Assembly: GCA_046729855.1 (NCBI GenBank)
Contig: JBKPHM010000110.1
Coordinates: 1-37,172 of the forward strand
DNA from: DATHSY01 sp046729855
GTDB lineage: Bacteria; Actinomycetota; UBA4738; HRBIN12
Direction of reading: 5' to 3'
Length of the DNA: 37,172 bases
The notes below the pieces were generated by a model. The model did not search any database and was not told the DNA's origin. It worked only from the letters and a program-made list of their open reading frames with translations. Position numbers and translations under genes: made by a program. Numbering within the stretch: the first letter of the stretch is position 1; every line of letters starts with the position of its first letter. Below, piece by piece: positions 1 through 7,957 of the stretch.

Positions 1-80
1 ACGGTCGAACGCAGAACGTCCCCGAGATCGACGTGGGCGCAACATCTATAACCATCGTCGCAGGCCTCCCGCAGGTCCGC

Positions 81-473
81 TCAGCGGCCGTAGGTCGTCG
101 TCAGCTGTCCCGATCCGACAACGTTCCCCGCGGCGTCGAGGGCCTCGACCGTGAAGACATAACGGTGCGGAGCCCCAGCGGGCGGACACGGCCCTCCGTA
201 CCCCGTGTCGCCGAAGTCGTTCGGCCCTACGGTCCCGCCGACCGGGACCGCGCCCTCTTCGACCTTCGAGGTCGCAGGGTCGACGCCGGTGACGAGCCAG
301 TGCGTGAAGGTTCCGCGCGGAGCATCCGGGTCCGTCAGGCTGATACGCAGCTCGGTCGCATCCTCCGGGATGCCCGACCATCGCAGCGGCGGCGAGACGT
401 TCTCACCGTCGCATGTGAATCGGGTCGGCACCGCGCCGCCTTCGGAGAGGGCAGGACTCTCGATCTGGATCAT
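81..473 (-). CDS. YbhB/YbcL family Raf kinase inhibitor-like protein (PEBP fold)
   Basis: 130 residues, close to the usual length of bacterial PEBP-like proteins. The sequence shows the family layout: an early FTCDGENVSPPLRWSG segment, then DPDAPRGTFTHWLV (the ligand-pocket DPDAP motif and the THW segment), then GGPCPPAGAPHRYVF (the GxxPP..HRY segment). The start at 473 is preferred over an in-frame start at 863 because a GAAGGAGA ribosome site lies a few bases upstream and homology begins here. The cellular role of bacterial members is poorly defined; they are soluble, small-ligand-binding proteins. It stands alone on the minus strand, with no co-oriented gene within 450 bases upstream. Family assignment is secure; function is not. 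Confidence 0.9.
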   Translation of the reverse strand: MIQIESPALSEGGAVPTRFTCDGENVSPPLRWSGIPEDATELRISLTDPDAPRGTFTHWLVTGVDPATSKVEEGAVPVGGTVGPNDFGDTGYGGPCPPAGAPHRYVFTVEALDAAGNVVGSGQLTTTYGR

Positions 474-939
474 CACGTCTCCTTCGGGGGGGAGCGGGGC
501 CACATCTGGTCCTCGGGCGGCATCGTGACTGGTGGAAGTGCACCCAATCGGACAGTACTCGAAAAAAACCTCCCCGGTAGACCTCCCCGCTCCCCGGTAG
601 AAGGGCATGTGCTCCGGCTCCGCCCCCGTCACGTCAAGCTTCGACGTTCGGGATACCGCGACCAGGCCCGGCGGCCAGAACCGCGCGGTCAGAAGGTCGA
701 AAACCGTGAGACGAACACCGGTCTTGTTGAGCGTCTCGAAGATTTGACGAAGGCTAAGGAAACGGAGGTGAAGAAAATCATCCGAGCCCTTGTCGACAGG
801 CTCAAGTTGGGACTGCTCGTGCTCGACTGGAAAAAGCGGCAGCACACGCGGGCTGCGGTCCAAGTCAACATCCAGACGAGTTCGATCGGCTACCAGACGC
901 TCAGCTGAACGGTACGTCCACTGACCGACTCAGTGACTG
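474..939. other. intergenic stretch without a convincing gene
   Basis: Both strands are open for long distances here but nothing resembles a known protein. The segment at about 690-905 is noticeably less GC-rich than its surroundings and on the plus strand reads as a charged, helix-like peptide (KAKETEVKKIIRALVDRLK) that ends at 908. It could be the tail of a lost mobile-element gene, but I cannot name it. A dispersed repeat copy lies at 592-661. Confidence 0.4.
592..661. repeat. dispersed repeat, copy D
   Basis: This stretch aligns with 16194-16262. Both contain GGTAG(A/G)AG, then a CATGT..CTCCG block, then AAGCTTCGACG, then GGGATACCG, in the same order and spacing. Just before it a short tandem duplication of CTCCCCGGTAGA occurs (571-600). 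The same GGTAG(A/G)AG core also appears in the repeats at 23555-23639 and 36582-36668, so all four may belong to one family. Nature unknown. Confidence 0.5.
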
Positions 940-1731
940 CTATCGAAGCCAGAACCCGAAGTCGTGGCCTGCTGGGCGGAATCCCGTGCTGTCGGCGATC
1001 GCGGCTGCCACGTCGAACCCTGCGATGAGGTCATCGGGCCGATGTGCATCGCTACCGAAGGACACCGCCCGTCCGCCAACGTCTCGCCACCAGCGCACCA
1101 CGACACTACCCGGGCACGGGCCGTGTCCGAGGTTCCCCGAATCCGAATTGATCTCGAGAGCGAGCCCTGATGACGCCGCTGCGGCCAACACGGCGCGGTA
1201 CTCCTCCTCGAAATCTCGCTCGGAGTAGAGCACCTTGTCGTGCGGCCAGTACCGCTTCGGGTAGTCGACGTGTGTAAGCGCGGCGAAGGTAGGTGCAGAC
1301 TCGATGAGCGCCAAGGTCTCGGCGAAGAACGACCTGACGTTCTCGTGTGCCACGCTCGGATCGAGCGTCCCCTCGTCTCCGATGGCAACGAGATGACCAT
1401 TCACGGGGATCGAGTGGCATGACCCGAGCACGAGATCGAACGGATAGCTCCTCAAGAGCGCGTCTGCCTCGGTCTGGAATCGATGCGGCTCGCCAAGCTC
1501 GACTCCCGCGGCGACCCGAAGTGCAGGGAACAGCGTCCGACAACGGTCCACGGACTCGGCGAACCCGGCCACGTCCAGTGAAGCGACGCCGGGCACGTAG
1601 TCCGCGTGCTCGGTGAAGGCGACCATCGGGACTCCGAGATGAACCGCTCGCTCGCAGGACGACTCCATCGAGCCCTCAGGCGCGTCGTAGGAGAACTCGG
1701 AATGGACGTGAGCGTCAGGCAACACGAACAT
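940..1731 (-). CDS. PHP domain phosphoesterase, histidinol-phosphatase-like
   Basis: 263 residues with the complete PHP-fold metal set: DAHVH (H8, H10), TEHAD (H42), GVELGE (E78), GSCHS (H106), THVDY (H154) and GSDAHRPDD (D228, H230). PHP proteins are cytosolic metal-dependent phosphoesterases. The HxH start, GSCHS and SDAH blocks most resemble the histidinol-phosphatase (HisK) branch, which removes phosphate from L-histidinol phosphate in histidine synthesis. No his genes are nearby, so the substrate is uncertain. The ATG at 1731 lacks a clear ribosome site, but homology begins at the first residues, so it is probably correct. Confidence 0.85.
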   Translation of the reverse strand: MFVLPDAHVHSEFSYDAPEGSMESSCERAVHLGVPMVAFTEHADYVPGVASLDVAGFAESVDRCRTLFPALRVAAGVELGEPHRFQTEADALLRSYPFDLVLGSCHSIPVNGHLVAIGDEGTLDPSVAHENVRSFFAETLALIESAPTFAALTHVDYPKRYWPHDKVLYSERDFEEEYRAVLAAAASSGLALEINSDSGNLGHGPCPGSVVVRWWRDVGGRAVSFGSDAHRPDDLIAGFDVAAAIADSTGFRPAGHDFGFWLR

Positions 1732-1767
1732 GGAGCGGACACGATATACGCGGCGGACAGGTCCCGA

Positions 1768-2011
1768 TCAGTCCTCCGCTGAGACGCCGTCGGCGAGCGG
1801 CCCGTAGCACGTGACGACGACGCCGCGGACCGCCGGTGTTACGTGCCGAATGAACGGGACCGGCACTCGCTGGCCGGTTGCCAGCTCGATGCCGCGTTCG
1901 ACCTCGGGATCTGCCGATGTCCGGGTAGGGGCGGAGCGAGTCGTCAGCCGAGGCGAGCAGCGGGGCCTCGTCCGGCGCCCGGCCCCAGACAGCCTGGTCC
2001 TTGCCGTCCAC
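1768..2011 (-). pseudogene. small frameshifted reading frame, product not recognised
   Basis: Two minus-strand frames each look coding over part of this stretch. One reads GKDQAVWGRAPDEAPLLAS up to DSLRPYPDI near 1915. The reading then continues in another frame as DPEVERGIELATGQRVPVP and ends with CYGPLADGVSAED at 1768. A one-base shift near 1910 would join them into about 80 residues. I do not recognise the protein. It lies downstream of no co-oriented gene, and the start is unknown. Confidence 0.35.
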
Positions 2012-2221
2012 GCGGATCGCCTCGGGCGCCAGCCCGGCGGCGACCGGCGGCGCGAGGCCGAGGACGGCTGGCGTCGGGTAGCAGGCCGATCTCGTGGCCC
2101 CGTGTGCTGCCCGATGGCACGGGCAGGCCGAACGAGAGCGGGCTGGCGTTCTATGACCGCTACATGCACTGAGCGGCCGGCAGAGACCCCCTGCCGGTAT
2201 CCAGGGGCGTTGTGGCGCCGG

Positions 2222-2455
2222 TTACGTCTCCTCGATGTGGACCATTGACCGCGCCACCTTTACTAGCTCGGTCTTCTGCTCGCTCGAGAGGTTCGGCATC
2301 TTCAGCCAGAGAACGATCTCTTGGCAGCCGGTCTCATGGTCGCCAGGGGGATCGCTCCAGACGATAGGCCAGTCGCCGGTCTCGGCTTCGTAGAACCGGC
2401 CCTCGGCTCCATCGGGCAGCCGTGGAACGTGGGGGATCAGCGGGCTCGGCGCCAA
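2222..2455 (-). CDS. hypothetical protein, 77 residues
   Basis: A small acidic soluble protein that I do not recognise. It has aromatic and proline residues in the first half (RFYEAETGDWPIVWSD), then a cysteine, then EIVLWLKMPNLSSEQKTELV with a predicted helical C-terminus. The only start that gives this frame is TTG at 2455, with a weak upstream ribosome site, so the N-terminus is uncertain. It lies 24 bases after the stop of the membrane-protein gene at 2480-2962 on the same strand, so the two are probably co-transcribed. Confidence 0.55.
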   Translation of the reverse strand: MAPSPLIPHVPRLPDGAEGRFYEAETGDWPIVWSDPPGDHETGCQEIVLWLKMPNLSSEQKTELVKVARSMVHIEET

Positions 2456-2479
2456 CGCTCTCGGTCGACCGCCACAGCG

Positions 2480-2962
2480 CTACCGCTCCTTCGAGACGCC
2501 GGCCGCCGTGACCCCCGATGCAATCGCCACGCCGACGAGGATCGCGAGGCCGGTCTCGCTAACCCAATCAGCGAACCACACGTGACGGGAGATCAAGTCG
2601 CCTACCGAATGGTGTCGCCCGGCCTGAAAGATGTACACCCACCAGAACTGGACGAGCGGCGTGAGCGCGAGGGCTGCGAGTAGCAGTCGGCTCCACAGGT
2701 AGCGAACCTTGCCGAACGGCAGCCATGCCGCAAGCCCGAACAGAAAGCCTGCCGCGGCCATCGATCCGAGCCAGGCGAGCCACTGGCCCACGTCTAGCTT
2801 GAAGATGGCCGCGGAGTCGCGTTCGAAGACCCAGAAGCGGCCGGCCGCGAAGTGCAGCGCCCACAGGGCGAGCAGCGCGAGGACCGTTCGGACGATGAGC
2901 CGGAACCACCACTCCTCGACGATTGTCCGGCGCGCCGACGCAGGAACAGCACCGACAACCAC
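2480..2962 (-). CDS. small integral membrane protein
   Basis: 160 residues with four hydrophobic stretches: LIVRTVLALLALWALHFAAG, the segment around WLGSMAAAGFLFGLAAW, LLLAALALTPLVQFWWVY, and GLAILVGVAIASGVTAAG near the C-terminus. The start is placed at the GTG at 2962 because a strong GGAGGTGA ribosome site lies about 8 bases upstream; an earlier in-frame GTG at 3010 has none. I recognise no family. It is followed closely by the 77-residue gene on the same strand. It probably sits in the cytoplasmic membrane. Confidence 0.7.
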   Translation of the reverse strand: MVVGAVPASARRTIVEEWWFRLIVRTVLALLALWALHFAAGRFWVFERDSAAIFKLDVGQWLAWLGSMAAAGFLFGLAAWLPFGKVRYLWSRLLLAALALTPLVQFWWVYIFQAGRHHSVGDLISRHVWFADWVSETGLAILVGVAIASGVTAAGVSKER

Positions 2963-3212
2963 TTGCCTCACCTCCGTCCTGAGCCTACGCCGGTCGTGTC
3001 CAGGGGTCACGAGCGCCGTTGTTCACGAGCGTGCTCTTCCTCGGAGGTGTACGCCGATGGATACCGAGGGGCGGATCGAGAGGGTGTGGGGTTCAATCCA
3101 ATGCGCGACTCGGTTGAGGACGAACGTCTCGGGTTAGCGTGTAGTGACTGCCGAGCGTCAGCAGCGTTGCAGGCGCAACGCCGCGGACTCGGCCGGCGTC
3201 GGACTGCGTCGC

Positions 3213-3700
3213 AGCTCGACTGAGAACGCAGTTCTCCGCCATCAAGTGAAGCTGCTCCGCCGTTCAGTCCGGTGCCCCGAGCTCAAGGCGGGACCGGGCG
3301 TTCCTCGCTGCGGCGAGCCGGGGCCTATCACGGGACCGGTTGGCGCTCGTTCATGGCCCCACAGACGCTCCTTCGGGGCACCGTGAGCTCGTGAGACGGA
3401 AGTGGACCTACGATCGGCGAGTCCCCGGGCGACCGCCGGTCGGTCCGGACACATCCGATCTCATCATGCGTCTCGGGAGAGAGGATCCGAGGTGGGGGTG
3501 CGTTCATATCAAGGGTGAGCTCCGCAAGCTCGGGATCCGGGTCGGTGCGAGCACCATCCGGAGGATCCTGAGTCGTGCCGGCCTCGGGCCAGCGTCTCGC
3601 CGCACGGCGTCCGACCAAGAGCGAGTTCCTGCGAGCACAGGGGAGGGGAGTGCTGGCATGCGACGTCTTCACTGTCGAGACGGTGTTCCTCATCAACTGG
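3213..3700 (+). pseudogene. remnant of an integrase-core (DDE) transposase, two frameshifts, truncated
   Basis: Three plus-strand frames in succession spell one actinobacterial rve/integrase-type transposase. First ENAVLRHQVKLLRRS (from 3213). After a shift near 3290, HRELVRRKWTYDRR..GRPP, then LIMRLGREDPRWGCVHIKG, then the helix-turn-helix segment GVGASTIRRIL-like (GIRVGASTIRRIL). After a second shift near 3600, TKSEFLRAQGRGVLACD and FTVETVFL. The last block carries the first catalytic Asp (ACDVFTVE). The rest of the DDE domain and any terminal repeats are missing. About 160 residues remain of an expected 300 or more, so it cannot transpose. Confidence 0.85.
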
Positions 3701-4109
3701 CGCGGTGGTGACGAGCGGTCGGATGTCGCAACCGAGCCGTTCGGAGGTGCTCGCGACCTTCGGTTGGGCGGAAGAAGATGACCGGGAGGTTCATTCTCCG
3801 CAGCCTTGTGGCCGTTGCCGTGAGGGCACGCCTGGATCGGCTGCTGCCGCCGCGGGGTGAACCAGGCGCGGGACGCGTTATGGCTGAGCCTCGAGCCGCT
3901 GACCTCGGAGCCAGTCGCTCCAGGGCGCTGTTCCCTCACTGATACGGGATGCCTGTAACTCCCGCGGGCCTCACCATACTCGCCGTTCGCGGCTGACTTC
4001 GTCTCCAACCGTGATTCGCGTCTCGCGTGCCGCCATCAGGCTCTCGTGTGCGCCGGACGGCCCGGTCTCGCGAAGGCCTGCCGTATCCCAACCGCCGGCG
4101 CGGACGCCG
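3701..4109. other. no gene seen
   Basis: Between the transposase remnant and the OsmC gene I find no reading frame with recognisable composition on either strand, and no terminal inverted repeat that could mark the end of the element. Confidence 0.4.
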
Positions 4110-4529
4110 CTATCCGACAGCCCGTGGCGGCTCGACCACGTGCTCCACCGTGCACCCGTGCATGAGGGTACGCGAGACCGTGCACGTCTTCTCCGGGATC
4201 GTGCGGCGGGCGCGTTCCACCTTCGTGGCGTCCCGTTCGTCGACCTCGGGACGGTAGGCGACCCGCAGCCACGCAAGACGTTGCGCGTCACCAGGGGCCC
4301 GCTCCGCGGTGACCTCCAGCTCGACCGGCGCGACGGGTCGCCGCTGCTTGGCCATCAGATCGACGAAGTCCATCCCGGAGCATCCGCCCAAGGCCACGAC
4401 GAGGAGCTCGACCGGCGAGAAGCGGTCGGGGCCGCTCGGACCCATCACCATGCTCGCGCCGTGCTCGTTCTCAGCCGCGACCGTGCCATCCCCGTTCGCG
4501 ACCAGACGGATCCGGTAGCTCTGCGGCAT
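4110..4529 (-). CDS. OsmC/Ohr family protein
   Basis: 139 residues, normal for the family. OsmC proteins reduce organic or lipid hydroperoxides in the cytosol using two cysteines. Both are visible: ALGGCSGMD (C50, the conserved GxCxxxD segment) and KTCTVSRTL (C116). GPDRFSPVELLVVALGG is the typical lead-in to the first. The ATG at 4529 follows a strong AGGAGG site. The gene lies 100 bases downstream of the sigma factor gene on the same strand. The family is secure; which peroxide it handles, or whether it is one of the non-peroxidase members, cannot be told. Confidence 0.88.
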   Translation of the reverse strand: MPQSYRIRLVANGDGTVAAENEHGASMVMGPSGPDRFSPVELLVVALGGCSGMDFVDLMAKQRRPVAPVELEVTAERAPGDAQRLAWLRVAYRPEVDERDATKVERARRTIPEKTCTVSRTLMHGCTVEHVVEPPRAVG

Positions 4530-4629
4530 CGCCGTCCTCCTATCACTCCCGCGGACGCGGTCGAGGCAGCCCTTGATGATCCCGACCGCTCAGCCCACGC
4601 TGTCGTCGCGGCCGATCCCGTCCGCAAGC

Positions 4630-5037
4630 CTAGAGGACCTCGGCGACCTCCCGGACGGGCATGTCGAGCCGGTAGTGCAGGACGATCGCCGCCCGCTGCC
4701 TTGGCGGGAGTCGGCGGAGCACGTCGAGAACCTCAGCGAGTTCGTCCTCTCGTGGCGCATAAGGATCTACCTCTGGCGTCGGACGCCTGCGCTCACGCCT
4801 CAGCTCCTCGTTCGCCAGTCGGAACGCGACCCGGTACAGCCAGGCACGGGGGTCCCGGACGCGGTCGGACCGCTCCAGGTACCGAGTGAAGGCCTCCGCA
4901 ACGATCTCCTCCGCCAACTCGCGCCTGCCCGTGTACACGAAGAGAGCTCGCCAGAGATCGCGCCCGGTGTCGCGAAACAGCCCATCGAACCCGTCCGACC
5001 GGAGTTCCTGCGTCTCGGCGGCTCGATCCGGCGGCAT
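4630..5037 (-). CDS. ECF-type sigma-70 factor, truncated inside region 4
   Basis: 135 residues. Region 2 is clear (RELAEEIVAEAFTRYLER, then DPRAWLYRVAFRLANEELRR) and region 4 begins (LPPRQRAAIVLHYR, then MPVREVAEVL). A TAG then stops the frame exactly where the helix-turn-helix recognition helix should follow. About 40 bases further on, in another frame, GIIKGCLDRVRG resembles a worn recognition helix. As written the protein could bind core RNA polymerase and the -10 region but not the -35 element. AAAGGGA lies at ribosome-site distance before the ATG. No anti-sigma gene is adjacent. Probably a recent pseudogene, or a sequencing indel. Confidence 0.75.
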   Translation of the reverse strand: MPPDRAAETQELRSDGFDGLFRDTGRDLWRALFVYTGRRELAEEIVAEAFTRYLERSDRVRDPRAWLYRVAFRLANEELRRERRRPTPEVDPYAPREDELAEVLDVLRRLPPRQRAAIVLHYRLDMPVREVAEVL

Positions 5038-5075
5038 GGCGTCCCTTTATATGAGAAAGAGCGCCGTGCACGCTT

Positions 5076-5089
5076 TGAGGTTTACCTCA
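5076..5089. promoter_or_regulatory. perfect palindrome upstream of the sigma factor gene
   Basis: TGAGGT-TT-ACCTCA is a perfect 6-bp inverted repeat with a 2-base centre, 39 to 52 bases before the sigma factor start at 5037. Position and size suit a dimeric repressor operator. No further copy was noticed in the window. Regulatory role is inferred only. Confidence 0.35.
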
Positions 5090-5156
5090 GGTCGTCCCTG
5101 CTTGTCGCGGAATCACTGTTCTGCGCACCTAGGACGACCAGGAACGTCATATCACT

Positions 5157-5178
5157 TTGACGCTACATGGGGTGACCG
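5157..5178 (+). repeat. 22-base direct repeat, first copy
   Basis: It matches 6138-6159 at 20 of 22 positions (TTGACGCTAC, one differing base, TGGGGTG, another, CCG). The two copies bracket the lipoprotein and small membrane protein at 5309-6063. The first six bases also resemble a -35 hexamer. Confidence 0.5.
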
Positions 5179-5308
5179 AGCGTGAGAAGGCAGATCAGTC
5201 TGCCGCCAGCAGAGGAATATCAGGGCCGCCTGCGAGGCAGATCCCGCCACGTACTACTGGGTAGACGTCCACGAGCCGGAGGGCAGGCAGTTGAGGCGGA
5301 TCCCACGC

Positions 5309-5803
5309 ATGAGAATGTCCGGCCGCGTCGCCTGCCTTCCGGCAGTCTTCCTCCTTCTCGTCTCCTGCGATCCCCTTACTGGGAGGGACGCCGCACGCGT
5401 GACCCGGGTATCGTCGGGCGCTGGCATCGGGGTGGTCTACGTGTTGTGCCCGTCAACGGACGTGCGAGCGGTGACGCTATATCGGGCGCGCGAGGAACGA
5501 CCGGACTATGACCCGGAGGACGTCCTGTGGAAGATCACGTCCAGGGTGGGATCCAACCGCGGCTCGTATGTTGTTGGCGTCACCCCGCCCGGCTTTGTCG
5601 AGGATGTTCCCCTCACGACGCATCTGGAACCCGCTCAGGGGCTGGCCATCACCGTGGACGTGGACGGAGATATCGGCGCCGATGTCGTCTTCGTGATCCA
5701 GGACCTTCGCGAACACCAGCTGCTAAGGAGTGGGGTCCGCGGTGTCCAGTACTTCGATCCTGATGAGTTCAGGGCCGAGCATCTGGAGCGGTGCAACCCT
5801 TAG
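5309..5803 (+). CDS. putative lipoprotein, unknown function
   Basis: 164 residues. The N-terminus is a lipoprotein signal: a short basic start (MRMSGR), a hydrophobic run, then the lipobox LVSC with the modified Cys about 20 residues in. The protein is therefore probably exported and lipid-anchored on the outer face of the membrane. The mature part (VYVLCPSTDVRAVTLYRA, and a later QDLREHQLL) matches no family I know and has one further cysteine pair candidate (C in VLCPS and C in ERCNP). The ATG at 5309 is preferred because GAGGCGG lies about 10 bases upstream; a TTG at 5291 is in frame. Confidence 0.7.
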   Translation: MRMSGRVACLPAVFLLLVSCDPLTGRDAARVTRVSSGAGIGVVYVLCPSTDVRAVTLYRAREERPDYDPEDVLWKITSRVGSNRGSYVVGVTPPGFVEDVPLTTHLEPAQGLAITVDVDGDIGADVVFVIQDLREHQLLRSGVRGVQYFDPDEFRAEHLERCNP

Positions 5804-5904
5804 CCTGCCGTTCCTTCCAACGTCATACGCACCTGGCGGAACTGAGGTGACGTGTCTCCCGACGGCTATCGGGCAGGGCAGACGGCCCGCCGCTAAGCTG
5901 AAGC

Positions 5905-6063
5905 GTGCGTAACATTCCTTGGTATCTCGTCGGAGGTATGGGGATCGTCGTCGCGGTGGAGGGCTTCTTGGGTGTCGGTTGGTGGCCGGTCAACGTCGTC
6001 GCAGGCGTGTTCCTTTTCCAGGCCGCGTTCGCGCTCTACAGTCACATCGAACGCGCGGAGTGA
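5905..6063 (+). CDS. small membrane protein, 52 residues
   Basis: A GTG-initiated frame encoding a 52-residue protein with two hydrophobic segments (WYLVGGMGIVVAVEGFLGVG, then WPVNVVAGVFLFQAAFALY) and a charged C-terminal tail (SHIERAE). Codons are strongly G/C-ending throughout and the frame closes with TGA. It starts 102 bases after the lipoprotein stop, on the same strand. No strong ribosome site precedes the GTG. Family unknown. Confidence 0.55.
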   Translation: MRNIPWYLVGGMGIVVAVEGFLGVGWWPVNVVAGVFLFQAAFALYSHIERAE

Positions 6064-6443
6064 CGATTTGGGCCAGCGATCCGGGAAGCCAGCCCGACCG
6101 ACGATGGTCCGCACCTAGAATCGCCGGTCATGCATCCTTGACGCTACCTGGGGTGGCCGGCCTACCGGGGCGACGTCCGTGTCGCACAAGGACGCTATTT
6201 GCGCCGACGGCTTGGCAACCCGCGAGAGACCCACGCTTCAGATGTCGTTCCCGAACGACGAGAATGTCGGTCGTGTCTGATCCGAACGGCGACCAGCCCG
6301 CAAAGGGGGCAGTCTCGCTTGGCGCCCTCGCAGCCGCGGGCCCGATCGTTGATGGGTGCGAGGCAGGTATCTTTCAAGTCCGCGCGACCGCACGCGGCGC
6401 TCCCGATTGAGGGGATGAGGGTCGAACCCAGTCCGAGGCTCGG
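6064..6443. other. no gene seen; contains second copy of the 22-base repeat
   Basis: I see no convincing reading frame on either strand. The second copy of the direct repeat (6138-6159) is the only structure noticed. Confidence 0.4.
6138..6159 (+). repeat. 22-base direct repeat, second copy
   Basis: 20 of 22 bases identical to 5157-5178; see that entry. It is in the same orientation, about 980 bases downstream. Confidence 0.5.
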
Positions 6444-6655
6444 ATGTCCGATCCTTCACCGCTCGAGGAGCGGCCCGACGTCCCCACCCGCGTCCTGCTC
6501 TGTCGCGACGGCCGTCTGTTCCCCGCGGAGTCCTCCGCCGCGTCGCGCGGAAGCGACTCGGCATCACGCCAGATGAGATCGACGGCGGATACACCCCAGC
6601 CCTCAGCCGTCCGGAGGAGTTGGCGGACCGCCTAGAGGCGTATCGAGTCGCGGTC
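6444..6655 (+). pseudogene. C-terminal fragment of an alpha/beta hydrolase, frameshifted
   Basis: The frame first reads VPTRVLLCRDGRLFPAE, the strand-plus-acidic-residue block typical near the C-terminus of alpha/beta hydrolases. After a shift near 6530 it continues in another frame with RRVARKRLGITPDEIDGG and ends PEELADRLEAYR. In intact relatives the GG is followed by the catalytic His (DGGH); here the codon gives Tyr. The nucleophile half of the protein is absent. About 110 bases downstream, in the same frame, LADRLERYR (6731-6757) repeats the tail LADRLEAYR, so a piece has been duplicated or a second copy has decayed. Confidence 0.6.
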
Positions 6656-6795
6656 GCCCATCACACCCGATGCTCGATCGTAAGGCGTCGATGGTCCGGG
6701 GTGGGCGGTGCCCCTTCCGCGGCATCGCTCTTGGCCGACCGCCTAGAGCGCTATCGTCTCGACATCGCCGGAACAGTATCGCGGGAGGATGGCCC

Positions 6796-7656
6796 ATGAG
6801 CCGCGTCGAAGTTCGCGACCTTGGTGACCCCGAGGCGGTCGTGAGCGATCCGCTGCGTGCCACCTACCAGGTTCGCCTCGCCCAGACAGTGATCAGCCGC
6901 CACGTTCTCCAGCCTGGCTGGAGCTGGGAGGAGCATGCCCGGCCCTTGGTCGGAACGCCCTCGTGCGAGCTGTACCACCGCGGTGTGGTTCTCAGCGGAC
7001 GGATGGGAGTTCGGACCGATGAGGGCGAGGAGCTCATCATCAGCCCGAACCAGGTGTTCGACCTACCTCCCGGGCACGTGACCTGGGTGGAGGGCGACGA
7101 CGAGTTGGTGATGGTCGACTGGGCTGGCGGCGCAGGATTCGACCCGCAGCTCGGTCAGGAGGCACGTGTGATGGCCACCATCCTGTTCACCGACATCGTC
7201 GACTCCACTGCGCTCGCGCGCGACGCCGGCGACACGTCGTGGAAACGAACCGTGGCCATGCATGACGACGTCGTCCGCAGCGTGCTCGCCGGTTACAAGG
7301 GCCGCGAGGTCGAGACCGCCGGAGACTCGTTCCTGGTTGTGTTCGACAGTGCCGAGGGCGCCATCCGCTGCGGACTGGCTCTGGTCGAAGCCCTCGCTGC
7401 GATACAGCTCCCGATCCGCGTCGGCATCCACAGCGGCGAGGTGGTCATGAGCGGCGACCACGTCCGCGGCGTGGCGGTGCACACCGCGGCCCGCATCGAG
7501 GCTCAGGCGGGAGCCGGTGAGGTCCTGGTGTCGAGCATCACTCGCGACCTTGCCGAGGGCGCCACGGGATTGATGTTCGAGCCTCGGGGCCGACACCGCC
7601 TCAAGGGCCTGGAGCGAGAGCACGAGTTGTTTGTCGTGGGATCGTCCGCAGCGTAG
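6796..7656 (+). CDS. cupin - class III adenylate/guanylate cyclase fusion
   Basis: 286 residues. Residues 30-110 form a cupin-like beta barrel (HVLQPGWSWEEHARPL, then PPGHVTWVEGDDEL). Residues 127-250 are a class III nucleotide cyclase catalytic domain: ILFTDIVDSTAL with metal-binding D133, TAGDSFLVVFDS with D177, IRVGIHSGEV, and GVAVHTAARIEA with R233. The C-terminus HRLKGLEREHELF is the usual end of this branch. Such proteins make cAMP (or cGMP) as homodimers in the cytosol; the cupin presumably senses a small ligand. The ATG at 6796 is chosen because GGGAGG lies 7 bases upstream; an in-frame start at 6670 falls inside the hydrolase remnant. It stands alone with no obvious effector nearby. 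Confidence 0.87.
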   Translation: MSRVEVRDLGDPEAVVSDPLRATYQVRLAQTVISRHVLQPGWSWEEHARPLVGTPSCELYHRGVVLSGRMGVRTDEGEELIISPNQVFDLPPGHVTWVEGDDELVMVDWAGGAGFDPQLGQEARVMATILFTDIVDSTALARDAGDTSWKRTVAMHDDVVRSVLAGYKGREVETAGDSFLVVFDSAEGAIRCGLALVEALAAIQLPIRVGIHSGEVVMSGDHVRGVAVHTAARIEAQAGAGEVLVSSITRDLAEGATGLMFEPRGRHRLKGLEREHELFVVGSSAA

Positions 7657-7957
7657 GCCGGCCGCGCCGACCGCTCCTTGGAACGTGACACCGAGCTGCA
7701 ACGTCCCCAGCTCGTCTCGCGCACGTTCGATGTCCTCGACCTCGAACCGACCTGGAAGCGGAGTCCGTCGTGCTGTGGGTCGTCCGATCGCTTGATGAGC
7801 TCGAAACTCCGTGTTGGGGTCGAAACTCTGATCCGCAGGGGCCGGGCGGACTACACCACCGCCGGCGACACTCCGCCTCGGCTAACAGGCGCCAGCTGTC
7901 TAACGCTGCAGCCCGCACCCATCCATTGATCGACTCTCACTGACTGCAGCACCCATG
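7657..7957. other. no gene seen
   Basis: This 301-base stretch lies between the convergent cyclase and reductase genes. I see no gene and no hairpin followed by a T-run, so no clear terminator. Confidence 0.4.

Noticed and set aside
33..908. Long plus-strand frame of 291 codons
   Set aside because: It is largely the antisense of the PEBP-like gene (81-473), with arginine-rich low-information sequence; only the distal part is unexplained.
3213..3700. Active insertion sequence
   Set aside because: Two frameshifts, a missing C-terminal half and no terminal inverted repeats.
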